Assembly: GCA_030828505.1 (NCBI GenBank)
Contig: JAURCJ010000007.1
Span: 1-64,000 of the forward strand
Direction of reading: 5' to 3'
From: Alphaproteobacteria bacterium
GTDB lineage: Bacteria; Pseudomonadota; Alphaproteobacteria; TMED109
DNA: 64,000 nt
Shown here one piece after another: positions 33,419-43,522 of the stretch (the stretch's first letter is position 1; the number at the start of each line of letters is the position of its first letter). The notes under the pieces were generated by a model, which saw only the letters and a list, made by a program, of their open reading frames with translations, was not told where the DNA came from and did no database searches. Both the position numbers and the translations under genes were made by a program.

Positions 33419-34573
33419 TCAATCTTTAAATAAATTTCTAGAAACTTGGGCTAATTTTTTAATATCCTTTTTCTTATGAACAGAGGAAAATGTAAACCTT
33501 AATCTTGAGGTGTTTTTAGGAACTGTAGGTGGTCTAATAGCACCAATATAATATCCATGATTTTCAAATATTTTTGATGCTTTGATAGTATGTCTTTCAT
33601 CATAAAGAATTTTTGATACTATAGAAGATTCAGGTGTGGGTAAACCAGCATTTTTACAAAATAACTTAGCATGTTCATATGGTATTTTTGTTAAGTCAGG
33701 TTTTTTTATAATTATTTTAAGAGCTTTTAATGATGCGGCTAAAGTACCTGGTGGAAGTCCTGTTGTATAAATCAAGCTTCTAGCTTTACTATGTAATAAT
33801 TTTATAATTGTTTTAGGAGCTGTAACAAAACCTCCATAACTTCCAATGGCTTTTGATAATGTCCCCATTTGAATTAATACCTCTGGTACTGGGTTAAATT
33901 CATGTAGTGATCCTCTACCTTGACCTAAAACCCCAAAACCATGAGCATCATCCAAAATAATGGAGGCATCATATTTATTTGCGAGCATAGCTAATTCTCT
34001 AATTTTACCTCTATCTCCATCCATACTAAAGACACCCTCAGTAAATATAAAGCAGTGAAAAAAATTATTTCTGTGTTTTTTTAGGAGTGATTCTAGATGA
34101 TTAGCATCATTATGCTTAAATTTTATAGATTTAGCATTAGATAATTTCAGCCCTATATTTGTAGATGAATGGCTTAATTCATCATATAATAATAGATCTT
34201 TACTAGAAGTTAAAGCTGGAATTATTCCTGCATTAGTAAGAAACCCGCTTCCAAAAACGCAAGCAGACTCTGATTTTTTATATTTAGCTAATAAATTTTC
34301 TAATTCTTCATATAATGGGTTATTTCCAGAAACTAGTCTTGATGCTCCTGAGCCTGAGCCATACTTTTTAGTAGCCTTAATACTCTCATTAATTACTTCC
34401 TTATTTTTACTAAGACCAAGATAATCGTTGCAACTAAAAGAAATCAGTTGTTTTTTATTCCTTATAACATTTAAATCATTATCTCTCCTAGTCGTTACTA
34501 AATTTCTTGCCTGCGATAATTTACTTATATCAGACAGTTTATTTTTATAGAGAGAAATTATTTTACTATTCAT
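33419..34573 (-). CDS. bioF: 8-amino-7-oxononanoate synthase
   Basis: The 384-residue PLP enzyme has SFSCNDYLGLSKNKEV, GSGASRLVSGNNPLYEELE, the DDAHGFGVLGQGRGS block and the PLP Lys in MGTLSKAIGSYGGFV. It condenses pimeloyl-ACP with alanine in the first dedicated step of biotin ring assembly. Divergent from bioB with 47 bases between starts; no BioR-type palindrome is seen there. No bioC or bioH gene is in the window, so pimeloyl supply must come from elsewhere. Confidence 0.94.
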   Translation of the reverse strand: MNSKIISLYKNKLSDISKLSQARNLVTTRRDNDLNVIRNKKQLISFSCNDYLGLSKNKEVINESIKATKKYGSGSGASRLVSGNNPLYEELENLLAKYKKSESACVFGSGFLTNAGIIPALTSSKDLLLYDELSHSSTNIGLKLSNAKSIKFKHNDANHLESLLKKHRNNFFHCFIFTEGVFSMDGDRGKIRELAMLANKYDASIILDDAHGFGVLGQGRGSLHEFNPVPEVLIQMGTLSKAIGSYGGFVTAPKTIIKLLHSKARSLIYTTGLPPGTLAASLKALKIIIKKPDLTKIPYEHAKLFCKNAGLPTPESSIVSKILYDERHTIKASKIFENHGYYIGAIRPPTVPKNTSRLRFTFSSVHKKKDIKKLAQVSRNLFKD

Positions 34574-34620
34574 ATCATTTCTTACTTGCTCAATATTTTA
34601 ATAATACTATATTAGCCATT

Positions 34621-35625
34621 ATGAATAAAATATATAACAATAATTCAATTTTAAGACATAATTGGACTGTAAAAGAAGCTAAAGCTATAATAGATATGCC
34701 ATTATTAGATTTAGTATATCAGGCTCAGACTATTCATAGAAGTAATTTTCCAAAAAATGAAATTCAAAAAAGTAAATTATTGAGTATTAAAACAGGTTCT
34801 TGTCCTGAAGATTGTTCTTATTGCTCTCAAAGTGCGCATCATAATGTTGACTTAAAAAAAGAACCTTTAATCTCTCTAGAAGAAGTAGTTAAAGCTGCAG
34901 AAGATGCAGTAAAAGAAGGTGCAACTAGATTTTGTATGGGAGCAGCTTGGAGAGGGCCAACAGATAAAAATATAGATCAAGTTTGCAAAATGGTGGAAGT
35001 AGTAAATGATTTAGGTTTAGAAAGCTGTGTAACTCTGGGTATGCTAAAAGATGGGCATGCTGAAAAGTTAGCTAATGCAGGACTAAATTATTATAATCAT
35101 AATATTGATACATCTGAAGAGTTTTATAATTCCATTATAACAACTAGAAATTTTTCTGATAGAATAGATACTTTAGGTAAAGTTAGAAACGCTGGAGTTA
35201 AAGTATGTTCTGGAGGTATTATAGGTATGGGCGAAACAAGATATGATCGATCAGAAATGTTAAGGACTTTATCTAACTTAGATCAACATCCTGAAAGCGT
35301 TCCTATTAATATGTTAATCAGAATCCCTGGAACACCTCTTGGAGATGTTGAGTCATTAAGCCATATAGAGTTAGTAAGAACAATAGCTTTAGCCAGAATA
35401 ATGATGCCATTATCTACTGTTAGGTTATCAGCTGGTAGAGCAGAAATGTCAGATTCAACACAAGCTTTATGTTTTCTAGCTGGGGCAAGTTCAATATTTT
35501 TAGGAGATGTATTACTTACAGCTGATAACCCTGGTACAGATAAAGATTCTAGGATGTTAGATGATTTTGGTCTTACTGGTGAAACTAAGATTACCTTTAA
35601 AGAGGTAATAAAAGAAGTATCCTAA
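34621..35625 (+). CDS. bioB: Biotin synthase
   Basis: The 334-residue radical SAM enzyme is given from ATG 34621, the normal start; a longer open frame from 34507 overlaps bioF and is unlikely. Cys61, Cys65 and Cys68 in CPEDCSYC bind the SAM 4Fe-4S cluster, and the Arg in TVRLSAGRAEMS lies by the auxiliary cluster. YYNHNIDTS is conserved. It inserts sulfur into dethiobiotin. bioA follows 4 bases later. Confidence 0.96.
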   Translation: MNKIYNNNSILRHNWTVKEAKAIIDMPLLDLVYQAQTIHRSNFPKNEIQKSKLLSIKTGSCPEDCSYCSQSAHHNVDLKKEPLISLEEVVKAAEDAVKEGATRFCMGAAWRGPTDKNIDQVCKMVEVVNDLGLESCVTLGMLKDGHAEKLANAGLNYYNHNIDTSEEFYNSIITTRNFSDRIDTLGKVRNAGVKVCSGGIIGMGETRYDRSEMLRTLSNLDQHPESVPINMLIRIPGTPLGDVESLSHIELVRTIALARIMMPLSTVRLSAGRAEMSDSTQALCFLAGASSIFLGDVLLTADNPGTDKDSRMLDDFGLTGETKITFKEVIKEVS

Positions 35626-35629
35626 TATT

Positions 35630-36892
35630 TTGAATAACCCTCATCCAAATCTGTGGTATCCATATGCGCAAATGAAGCATTTGGATTATGTCCCAAAAGC
35701 TATAAAAACTCTAGGGTCAGAAATAACTTTAGAAAATAATAAAGTCCTTATAGACGGTGTTTCCTCATGGTGGACAGCATGTCATGGATATAATCATCCA
35801 GAAATAATTAATGCAATGAGTAAACAGCTTAATGATATGCCTCATATTATGTTTGGAGGTTTCACACACAATCCTGCTGAAGAGCTGGCGACAAATTTAA
35901 AATCATTACTTCCGTCTATTTATAATCATTTCTTTTTTGTAGACTCTGGTTCAGTAGCAGTTGAAGTTTCAATGAAGATGGCTATACAATATTGGACTAA
36001 TAAAAACAGGCCAAATAAGAGAAAATTTTTAAGTTTCAAGAATGGTTACCATGGAGATACTTTAGGTGCAATGTCTATTTGTGACCCTGAAGAAGGTATG
36101 CATTCTTTATTTAAGAGTTATGTACCAGAACAATTAAATATTGATGTGCCAATTAATGATAGAACAAAAGAGAACTTCAAGAACGTTATAATCAATAATA
36201 AAGAAGATTTAGCTGCAATTATTATTGAGCCATTAATTCAGTGTGCAGGAGGTTTTAAATTTCATGATGATAATACATTAAAATTTATTAGTGATATTGC
36301 AAATGATAATAATATTCTATTTATAGTTGACGAAATAGCTACTGGATTCGGGAGAACGGGGGCTATGTTTGCATTTGAAAATAGTAATATAAAACCAGAT
36401 ATAATATGTTTAGGTAAAGCATTAACTGGTGGATCAATATCTTTAGCTGGTGTTGTGTCAACTGACCTTATATACGATGCATTCTTATCAGACAGAGAAG
36501 AAGATGCTCTGATGCATGGACCAACATATATGTCCAATCCTCTAGCATGTGCAGCTGCAAATGCGTCATTAGAATTATTTAAAAATAAACCTAGACTATT
36601 ACAGGTAAAAAACATTGAGCAAACACTTTCAAAAGGTTTATTACAGTGTAAGGATTTTACATCAGTTATAGATGTGAGGGTTAAAGGGGCTTTAGGAGTT
36701 ATTCAAGTAAAAGAGTTAAATAAATTAAATTGGTTAAGAAAAAGATTTGTTGAAGAAGGCGTTTGGATTAGACCATTTCTAGATGTAATTTATTTAATGC
36801 CTTCATTTACAATATCAGATAAAAATTTATATAAACTAATTGCAGCATTATTAAAAATAATCCCAGAGTGGGAATATGAGTCTAAAAAATAA
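35630..36892 (+). CDS. bioA: Adenosylmethionine-8-amino-7-oxononanoate aminotransferase
   Basis: The 420-residue class III aminotransferase starts at TTG. It has WYPYAQM, VDGVSSWWTACHGYNHP with the BioA-specific SSWW, FVDSGSVAVEVSMKMA for PLP phosphate, VDEIATGFGRTG and PLP Lys in CLGKALTGG. It makes 7,8-diaminopelargonate using SAM as amino donor. It follows bioB at 4 bases and completes bioB-A/bioF-D. Confidence 0.95.
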   Translation: MNNPHPNLWYPYAQMKHLDYVPKAIKTLGSEITLENNKVLIDGVSSWWTACHGYNHPEIINAMSKQLNDMPHIMFGGFTHNPAEELATNLKSLLPSIYNHFFFVDSGSVAVEVSMKMAIQYWTNKNRPNKRKFLSFKNGYHGDTLGAMSICDPEEGMHSLFKSYVPEQLNIDVPINDRTKENFKNVIINNKEDLAAIIIEPLIQCAGGFKFHDDNTLKFISDIANDNNILFIVDEIATGFGRTGAMFAFENSNIKPDIICLGKALTGGSISLAGVVSTDLIYDAFLSDREEDALMHGPTYMSNPLACAAANASLELFKNKPRLLQVKNIEQTLSKGLLQCKDFTSVIDVRVKGALGVIQVKELNKLNWLRKRFVEEGVWIRPFLDVIYLMPSFTISDKNLYKLIAALLKIIPEWEYESKK

Positions 36893-36908
36893 TTAAAGTT
36901 AAATATAT

Positions 36909-37589
36909 ATGAAATATGATTTTAATATTATTATAAAAAGAACTAATAGACTTAAAACTATATCATTGAAAATTAAAAACCAACAAGTAGTTATATCTGC
37001 ACCTAAATTTGTTTTAGATAATGAAATTGATAGCATAATAGAAAAGAAAATAAATTGGATAAAAAACAAGTTAGCTTTAGATGAAGCTAACTTATCCATA
37101 ATCAGAAGGTATGAAAATGGTGATAAATTTTTATATTTAGGTTCTGAGTATTCATTAAATATAAAAAAATCTAATGAAGATAATGTTTATATAGATAAGA
37201 ACAATATCATTGTAGAGGTAATCAATCATATAAATAAAGATAATATAAAAAACAATATTAAAAATTGGTACATTAAAGAATCAAAGAAATATATAATAAA
37301 AACAAATAGTTATTACGAAATTCTTATAGGAGATTCAGCAAAAAAAATAGTGTTCGGTGAATATAAAAGTAAATGGGGTAGTTGTAATTCAAAAAAAACC
37401 ATCTCTTATGATTGGCGTATAATCATGGCTCCACTAGAAGTAATTCATTATTTAATAATACATGAATTATGTCATATAAAACAACCAAACCACTCAAGAA
37501 ATTTTTGGAGTCACGTAGAAAAATATATGAGTGATTATAAAGTTCAAAAAAAATGGCTAAAATTAAATTCTCATAAACTATATTTATAA
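36909..37589 (+). CDS. YgjP-like metallopeptidase-domain protein
   Basis: The 226-residue protein has the YgjP/DUF45 pattern: an N-terminal beta-rich half (TISLKIKNQQVVISAPKFV), YKSKWGSCNSKKTISYDWRIIMAPLEVIHYLIIHELCHIKQPNHSRNFW with a HELCH zinc motif and a downstream His. It is probably a soluble zinc peptidase of unknown target. It starts 16 bases after bioA but is unrelated to biotin synthesis. Confidence 0.88.
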   Translation: MKYDFNIIIKRTNRLKTISLKIKNQQVVISAPKFVLDNEIDSIIEKKINWIKNKLALDEANLSIIRRYENGDKFLYLGSEYSLNIKKSNEDNVYIDKNNIIVEVINHINKDNIKNNIKNWYIKESKKYIIKTNSYYEILIGDSAKKIVFGEYKSKWGSCNSKKTISYDWRIIMAPLEVIHYLIIHELCHIKQPNHSRNFWSHVEKYMSDYKVQKKWLKLNSHKLYL

Positions 37590-37667
37590 TATTTTTTAAA
37601 TATTTAATGCATAAATATGTATATTGATTACTATGGTAGGACTTACATTTAAATTAAGGAGGATTAG

Positions 37668-39161
37668 ATGGATATAGATACAGGTGATTTAACTTTCCAG
37701 TTAAAAGATCAAAATTTATTTAAGCAAAAATGTTTTATCAATGGTGAATGGGTTGATTCAGATAGCCTAGATACTTTTGATGTTCATAATCCTTCCGATT
37801 TAACTTTAGTTGGTTCTATGCCAAATTGTTCTAAATCTGATACAATTAAAGCTATTGATGCTGCTAATAATTCATGGGTAGCATGGAAAAAGCTTACAGG
37901 AAAAGATAGATCAATTATAATTAGAAAATGGCATGAGCTTATTTTAGAAAATATAGATGATTTAGCTTTAATTATGACATTAGAGAATGGGAAACCTATC
38001 GCTGATTCTAGAGGTGAAATAATATATGCTTCTTGGTTTACTGATTGGTTTTCTGAAGAAGCTAAAAGAACTTATGGTAAAACTATTCCTTCAACTATGG
38101 CTGATAGACGAATGATGTCTATAAAGCAACCAATAGGTGTTTGTGGTATTATTACGCCCTGGAATTTTCCAGCAGCTATGATTACCAGAAAAGTTGCTCC
38201 CGCTTTAGCGGCAGGTTGTCCTGTTGTTATAAAACCTGCGGGTTCTACTCCATTTTCTGCAACTGCACTAGTTGAATTAGCACATCGCGCAGGAGTTCCA
38301 AAAGGTGTAATAAATCTTATCTCTGTTTCTGAAGAGAATGTTTCTGAGGTTGGCGATGAATTATGTACTAATAATCATGTACGTAAAATTTCTTTTACGG
38401 GCTCAACTAACGTAGGTAGAGCTTTAATAGCTAAAACAGCTTCTACAATAAAAAAAGTATCTATGGAACTAGGAGGACATGCACCTTTAATTATATTTGA
38501 AGATGCTGACTTAGATCAAGCTGTAGAAGGGGCAATGGCAAATAAATATCGTAATAGCGGTCAGGTTTGTGTCTCCGCTAATAGAATTTTTGTACATGAG
38601 AAAATATATGATGAATTTGCAAAAAAATTCTCCGAAAGATCAGCTGCACTTAAAGTTTCTGATGGTAGAGAAGACGGTGCTCAAATAGGGCCCCTTATAA
38701 CTATGTCTGCAGTTGAGAAAGTTCAAAGTCATGTAGAAGATGCCGTAAGTAAAGGTGCTAAGGTAATGACAGGTGGAGCTTTAGATAATGCGGGAAAACA
38801 GTTTTATAAACCTACTGTAATGACTAATGTTACAAACAAGATGAAAATATTTTATGAGGAAACATTTGGCCCTGTTGCACCTCTTATTAAGTTTTCATCT
38901 GAGGAAGAAGTTATTAAAATGGCAAATGATAGTAATTATGGTTTAGCTGGTTATTTTTATAGTAGAGATATAGGAAGAATATATAGAGTAGCTGAAGCAT
39001 TAGAATATGGTATGGTAGGGATCAATGCTGGAGTAATTTCTACTGAAGTAGCCCCTTTTGGTGGAATAAAAGAGTCAGGTATTGGTAGAGAAGGTGCTGC
39101 TGAAGGTATTGATGAATATTTAGAAACTAAATATATGTTAATAGCAGGAATAGATGACTAA
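37668..39161 (+). CDS. gabD: NAD(P)-dependent succinate-semialdehyde dehydrogenase-like enzyme
   Basis: The 497-residue aldehyde dehydrogenase has PWNFPAAMITRKVAPALAAG, KPAGSTPFSA, FTGSTNVGRAL, catalytic Glu in SMELGGHAP, catalytic Cys in NSGQVCVSANR and PFGGIKESGIGREG. The pattern and length match the GabD/SSADH group, which oxidises succinate semialdehyde to succinate; related glutarate semialdehyde enzymes cannot be excluded. A strong AAGGAGG site precedes the ATG. No GABA aminotransferase is adjacent. Confidence 0.85.
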   Translation: MDIDTGDLTFQLKDQNLFKQKCFINGEWVDSDSLDTFDVHNPSDLTLVGSMPNCSKSDTIKAIDAANNSWVAWKKLTGKDRSIIIRKWHELILENIDDLALIMTLENGKPIADSRGEIIYASWFTDWFSEEAKRTYGKTIPSTMADRRMMSIKQPIGVCGIITPWNFPAAMITRKVAPALAAGCPVVIKPAGSTPFSATALVELAHRAGVPKGVINLISVSEENVSEVGDELCTNNHVRKISFTGSTNVGRALIAKTASTIKKVSMELGGHAPLIIFEDADLDQAVEGAMANKYRNSGQVCVSANRIFVHEKIYDEFAKKFSERSAALKVSDGREDGAQIGPLITMSAVEKVQSHVEDAVSKGAKVMTGGALDNAGKQFYKPTVMTNVTNKMKIFYEETFGPVAPLIKFSSEEEVIKMANDSNYGLAGYFYSRDIGRIYRVAEALEYGMVGINAGVISTEVAPFGGIKESGIGREGAAEGIDEYLETKYMLIAGIDD

Positions 39162-39169
39162 ACTTCTTT

Positions 39170-40243
39170 ATGAAAAATAATCATTTAGCTTTAATTTCTT
39201 TCGATTCTAAGCCCGGTGGTATATCAAATATGATTGCTATACATGCCTTGGCATTAGTTCGAGAAGGTTATAAATTATCAATAATTTTACCTGCATTTTC
39301 AGATGCTGTAAGTTCTGTTAATAAAGCTGTAAATATTAAAGAATACTATAATTATATAAATATTTATAAATTTAATACTTTAGATAAATATTTATTAAAA
39401 TTAGGTTGTTCTATATGGATTAAAAAAATTTTAAATGAGGCAGATGCTTGTTTTGTTCATAATGCTAAGCTAATTTCTATAATAAAAAAAAATACTCAAA
39501 AACCTATATTTGCTGTTAATCATACATCAAAATTTTCACAGTTGAAATATTATAAAAAGGCTGATCTTATTTATTCAGTAAATAAAAATATTATTTCTGA
39601 TCTAGTTGATTTTGGTATAGATAAAAATAGATGTATATATTGCCCGAATGTTTTATTAAAATTACCTAATGTAAAATTTAAAGATATAGATAAAAATAAT
39701 ATTGTAATTGGTGCATTGGGAAGAATGGTAGAAAAAAAAGGATTTTATGATTTTATAGATGCTTTAAAAATTATAAAGAAAAAAGGTTATAATTTTAAAG
39801 CAATTTTAGCGGGTGATGGATTATTATACCAGGAATTAAAAAAATATGCTGAGGGTATACCTGAATTAGATTTTCCAGGCTGGATAATTGATAAACAAGA
39901 ATTTTTTAATAATATTGATATATTTTGTCAGCCTTCACATTTTGAACCTTTTGGTTTAACAGTTATAGAAGCAATGTCTTATGGAAAGCCTGTTATTTCT
40001 ACCAATTGTGATGGCCCAGTCGAAATAATTAATGATAATATGAAAAATGGAATTTTAGTTGAAAAAAAAAATCCTCTGGAAATAGCTGATGCAATAATTT
40101 TACTGATTACTAATTCAGATTTACATAAAAATATGTGTAATTTAGCTTTTAAACATATTCATAAATTTTATAGCATTAGTAATCTTCAAAATAATTTGAC
40201 TGATAGCATAACTAATTATTTTAAGTTGCTACAAGAAAAATGA
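39170..40243 (+). CDS. Glycosyltransferase family 4 protein
   Basis: The 357-residue GT-B enzyme has an N-terminal SFDSKPGGISNMIAIHALALVREGY, a C-terminal domain with GALGRMVEKKGFYDFIDALK, AGDG and the EPFGLTVIEAMSYGKPVISTN block containing the EX7E motif. It transfers a sugar from an NDP- or polyprenol-linked donor; the acceptor is unknown. It starts 8 bases after the SSADH gene. Its end overlaps a convergent secreted-protein gene by 28 bases. Confidence 0.87.
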   Translation: MKNNHLALISFDSKPGGISNMIAIHALALVREGYKLSIILPAFSDAVSSVNKAVNIKEYYNYINIYKFNTLDKYLLKLGCSIWIKKILNEADACFVHNAKLISIIKKNTQKPIFAVNHTSKFSQLKYYKKADLIYSVNKNIISDLVDFGIDKNRCIYCPNVLLKLPNVKFKDIDKNNIVIGALGRMVEKKGFYDFIDALKIIKKKGYNFKAILAGDGLLYQELKKYAEGIPELDFPGWIIDKQEFFNNIDIFCQPSHFEPFGLTVIEAMSYGKPVISTNCDGPVEIINDNMKNGILVEKKNPLEIADAIILLITNSDLHKNMCNLAFKHIHKFYSISNLQNNLTDSITNYFKLLQEK

Positions 40244-40647
40244 GTAAAGTTATTTAACTCCATTGAATCCCAATTAGCTATAGCATATTTTCCGTCAGGG
40301 CAAAGACCATATTCGCTTATTAACTCTAATTTTATTAAGGCTTTACATTGTGAGAGGTATTTAGACTTTAACCTAATAGTTAAATTACCATTTCTATCTG
40401 AATATTTATATGAATTAATGTTATCGTCACAGATACTTAAAAAAATATTTTTATTCTTATATAAGCTTTTGTCAGTTGAATATATTGTGAGAATTATATC
40501 TTTATTCATTAGCACGCTTTTTAAATCTTTAAGACATTTATCAATTTCATAAGAGTTAAGATTATTCGAACATTTTTCTATATCCTGAGAATAAGAATAT
40601 AATGGCGAGCAAATAATACATATAAATATAATTAATATATTTTTCAT
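40216..40647 (-). CDS. Secreted protein of unknown function
   Basis: The 143-residue protein begins with a signal peptide (ILIIFICIICSPLYSYSQ) and has seven or so cysteines in the mature part (EKCSNNL, DKCLKDL, SICDDN, SQCKAL, GLCPDG, FSCSNL). I do not recognise the family. It converges on the glycosyltransferase gene, overlapping by 28 bases. Confidence 0.55.
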   Translation of the reverse strand: MKNILIIFICIICSPLYSYSQDIEKCSNNLNSYEIDKCLKDLKSVLMNKDIILTIYSTDKSLYKNKNIFLSICDDNINSYKYSDRNGNLTIRLKSKYLSQCKALIKLELISEYGLCPDGKYAIANWDSMELNNFTHFSCSNLK

Positions 40648-40716
40648 GATAAAATAACCTAGCTATAATGTGTAAATAAATATATATAATTTTATTATAT
40701 TTATATGGAGTAAATT

Positions 40717-42075
40717 TTGAATAATAAAGTATCAAATGATAATCATTTTGATTTAATTGTTGTAGGCGCTGGTTCAGGCGGAGTAAGAGCAGCAAGAATA
40801 GCGGCAAATTATGGAGCAAAGGTTGCTATAATTGAAAGTGTAAAAGTTGGTGGGACTTGCGTCTTAAGAGGATGTGTGCCAAAAAAACTACTGGTATATG
40901 GCTCACACTTTGCAAGTGAAATTGAAGATTCAGAAGGTTTTGGGTGGCAAGTAGATTCTTATAAACATGATTGGCAAAAACTTATTGATAATAAAAATAA
41001 TGAGTCAGATAGATTAAATAAAATTTATTTAAATCTACTGTCCAAGACAACTATTATAAATGGTTTTGCGAAATTAATAAGTCAAAATGAAGTTGAAGTT
41101 AATGGAAAAGTATTAACTGCAAGCTCAATTCTAATTGCTGTAGGAGGTAAGGCTTATATGCCTGATATTCAAGGAAAAGAATTATGTATAAATTCTGATG
41201 ATGCATTAGATTTAAAAAAATTTCCTAATAGTATTGTTATAAATGGGGGTGGTTATATTGCATTAGAATTTGCAGGTATATTTGCTTCTTTTGGCTCTAA
41301 TGTAACAATAGTGTATAGAGGAGCTAATATATTAAGGGGGTTTGATAGTGATATTTCTAAGCTAATAACTGAAGAATTAAGAAATTCTAAAATAAATGTT
41401 TATACAGAAATGGAAATAACTTCTGTTTCTAAAACTTCAGATGGATTATCGACGTTATTAAGTAATGGAGAAGAAATTATTTCAGATGAAGTAATGTTTG
41501 CAACAGGTAGAGTTCCAAATACTCCTGAATTGGGCTTGGAAAAAGTAGGAATAAAAACAGGAAGTATTGGTGAAATTATAGTTGATGGAAATAATGAAAC
41601 TAATGTTAAAAATATTTATGCTATCGGAGATGTTACTAATAGAATAAATCTTACTCCTGTAGCTATAGCTGAAGGTCAGGTTTTTTCAGATAATCGATTT
41701 GGAGGCTTAAATAAGGTTTGTGATTATAGTAATGTTGCGTCAGCAGTATTTACACAACCTGCAATAGGTGTAGTAGGATTAACTGAAAGACAAGCAGAAG
41801 AATTATTTGCTAATAAAGGAGGAATATCTATATTTAAGACTTCCTTTAAGCCAATGAAACAAACGCTAGGCGGACGGAATACAAAGATATATATAAAGAT
41901 GATTGTTTCTAAACATGATAATAAAGTTGTAGGTATTCATGGTATAGGTGATGATATGCCAGAGATAATACAAATATGTGCTGTAGCAATTAAGGCAGGT
42001 GCTACTAAAGATGATTTTGACAACACCATGGGCATACATCCTACAGCAGCTGAAGAGTTAGTAACTTTAAAATAA
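40717..42075 (+). CDS. gor: Glutathione-disulfide reductase
   Basis: The 452-residue flavoenzyme starts at TTG with GGAG upstream. It has the FAD motif DLIVVGAGSGGVRAAR, redox cysteines Cys48 and Cys53 in GGTCVLRGCVPKK, a second Rossmann motif INGGGYIALEFAGIFAS, FATGRVPNTPELG, and a C-terminal GIHPTAAEELVTL with the catalytic His. It recycles GSSG to GSH using NADPH and supports the GST-like protein and GrxD in the window. Confidence 0.93.
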   Translation: MNNKVSNDNHFDLIVVGAGSGGVRAARIAANYGAKVAIIESVKVGGTCVLRGCVPKKLLVYGSHFASEIEDSEGFGWQVDSYKHDWQKLIDNKNNESDRLNKIYLNLLSKTTIINGFAKLISQNEVEVNGKVLTASSILIAVGGKAYMPDIQGKELCINSDDALDLKKFPNSIVINGGGYIALEFAGIFASFGSNVTIVYRGANILRGFDSDISKLITEELRNSKINVYTEMEITSVSKTSDGLSTLLSNGEEIISDEVMFATGRVPNTPELGLEKVGIKTGSIGEIIVDGNNETNVKNIYAIGDVTNRINLTPVAIAEGQVFSDNRFGGLNKVCDYSNVASAVFTQPAIGVVGLTERQAEELFANKGGISIFKTSFKPMKQTLGGRNTKIYIKMIVSKHDNKVVGIHGIGDDMPEIIQICAVAIKAGATKDDFDNTMGIHPTAAEELVTLK

Positions 42076-42167
42076 AAATTTATATAATAAAAACTTGTAA
42101 ATAATACTCACAGACAGTAATCATAATGCTCAATATTATAAATAAAGTATATTAAAGGTAATAAATT

Positions 42168-43517
42168 ATGAATTCTAAATGGTCTATAGATTCTTGGAGA
42201 AATTTTCCTATCAAGCATCAACCTATTTATTCAGATTTAAATAAGCTAAAGGAAGTTGAGGATAAACTTAAAACACTTCCCCCTTTAGTTTTTGCTGGTG
42301 AAGCAAGAACTTTAAAGGAGAAATTAGCAGATGTGTCAGAAGGAAAAGCTTTTTTATTACAAGGCGGTGATTGTGCAGAATCTTTTGCGGAGTTTAATGC
42401 AGATAATCTAAGAGACACATTTAGAGTAATATTACAAATGGCTGCAGTATTAACTTATGGTGCTTCATTGCCTATAGTTAAAGTGGGACGCCTTGCTGGA
42501 CAATTTGCAAAGCCAAGGTCTGAACCTTTTGAAACTAGAGATAATATAAAACAGCCCTCTTATTTAGGCGATATAGTAAATGGAATAGATTTTGAAGTAT
42601 CTTCTAGAGAACCTGATCCAGAAAGAATGATTAGAGCATATAGTCAAGCGGCATCAGCATTGAATCTTTTAAGGGCTTTTGCAACTGGTGGATATGCTGA
42701 TTTACATGAGGTACATAGGTGGAATTTGGAATTCTTAGAGGGAAGTAGTCAAGATAATGAGTATAGAATGATTGCAGATAGAATAGGCGACTGTTTAGAT
42801 TTTATGAAAGCTTGCGGAATAAATAAAAATACTGCCGGCCTAGTCTCAAAGGTAGATTTTTTTACTTCTCATGAAGCATTACTTTTGGGCTATGAACAAA
42901 GCTTAACCAGAATAGATAGTATAACAGAGGATTATTATGATTGTTCAGCTCATATGTTATGGATAGGAGAGAGAACCAGAGGTTTAGATGAAGCTCATAT
43001 AGAGTTTATGAGGGGAATAGGTAACCCTATTGGCGTTAAAGTAGGGCCTTCCATGACTAATGATGAATTAATAAGTCTAATTGATAAACTTAATCCTAAT
43101 AACGAGGCAGGAAAACTCACATTAATCTCTAGAATGGGGAGAGATAATATAGGGAATGTTTTACCTAGTTTAATTAGAAAAGTCGGTGAAGAGGGTAGAA
43201 AAGTAGTATGGTCATGTGACCCAATGCATGGAAACACTTTTAAAGCTCAAACAGGGTATAAAACTAGAGCTTTTGATAATGTAATGAGTGAAGTAGAGCA
43301 ATTTTTTCAGATTCATAGATCAGAAGGAAGTTATGCTGGCGGAATTCATTTAGAAATGACAGGTCAAGACGTCACTGAATGTGTAGGCGGTTCACAAGAA
43401 ATTAAAGAAGAAAATTTAGGAGATCGTTATCATACGCATTGTGATCCACGACTTAATGCTAGTCAAGGATTAGAATTAGCTTTTAGACTTTCTGAAGAGC
43501 TGAGTAAATATAGGTAA
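42168..43517 (+). CDS. Class II 3-deoxy-7-phosphoheptulonate (DAHP) synthase
   Basis: The 449-residue protein is a plant/Pseudomonas-type class II DAHP synthase: [60 protein letters not shown] and [11 protein letters not shown]. It condenses phosphoenolpyruvate and erythrose 4-phosphate as the first step of the shikimate pathway. No other aro gene is adjacent. Confidence 0.96.
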   Translation: MNSKWSIDSWRNFPIKHQPIYSDLNKLKEVEDKLKTLPPLVFAGEARTLKEKLADVSEGKAFLLQGGDCAESFAEFNADNLRDTFRVILQMAAVLTYGASLPIVKVGRLAGQFAKPRSEPFETRDNIKQPSYLGDIVNGIDFEVSSREPDPERMIRAYSQAASALNLLRAFATGGYADLHEVHRWNLEFLEGSSQDNEYRMIADRIGDCLDFMKACGINKNTAGLVSKVDFFTSHEALLLGYEQSLTRIDSITEDYYDCSAHMLWIGERTRGLDEAHIEFMRGIGNPIGVKVGPSMTNDELISLIDKLNPNNEAGKLTLISRMGRDNIGNVLPSLIRKVGEEGRKVVWSCDPMHGNTFKAQTGYKTRAFDNVMSEVEQFFQIHRSEGSYAGGIHLEMTGQDVTECVGGSQEIKEENLGDRYHTHCDPRLNASQGLELAFRLSEELSKYR

Positions 43518-43522
43518 CAATA

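Noticed and set aside
34507-34620. Longer N-terminus for BioB
   Set aside because: It would overlap bioF and adds residues absent from the family; the ATG at 34621 gives the normal start.
34561-34625. BioR operator in the bioF-bioB divergent region
   Set aside because: No TTATAGATAA-like palindrome is present.
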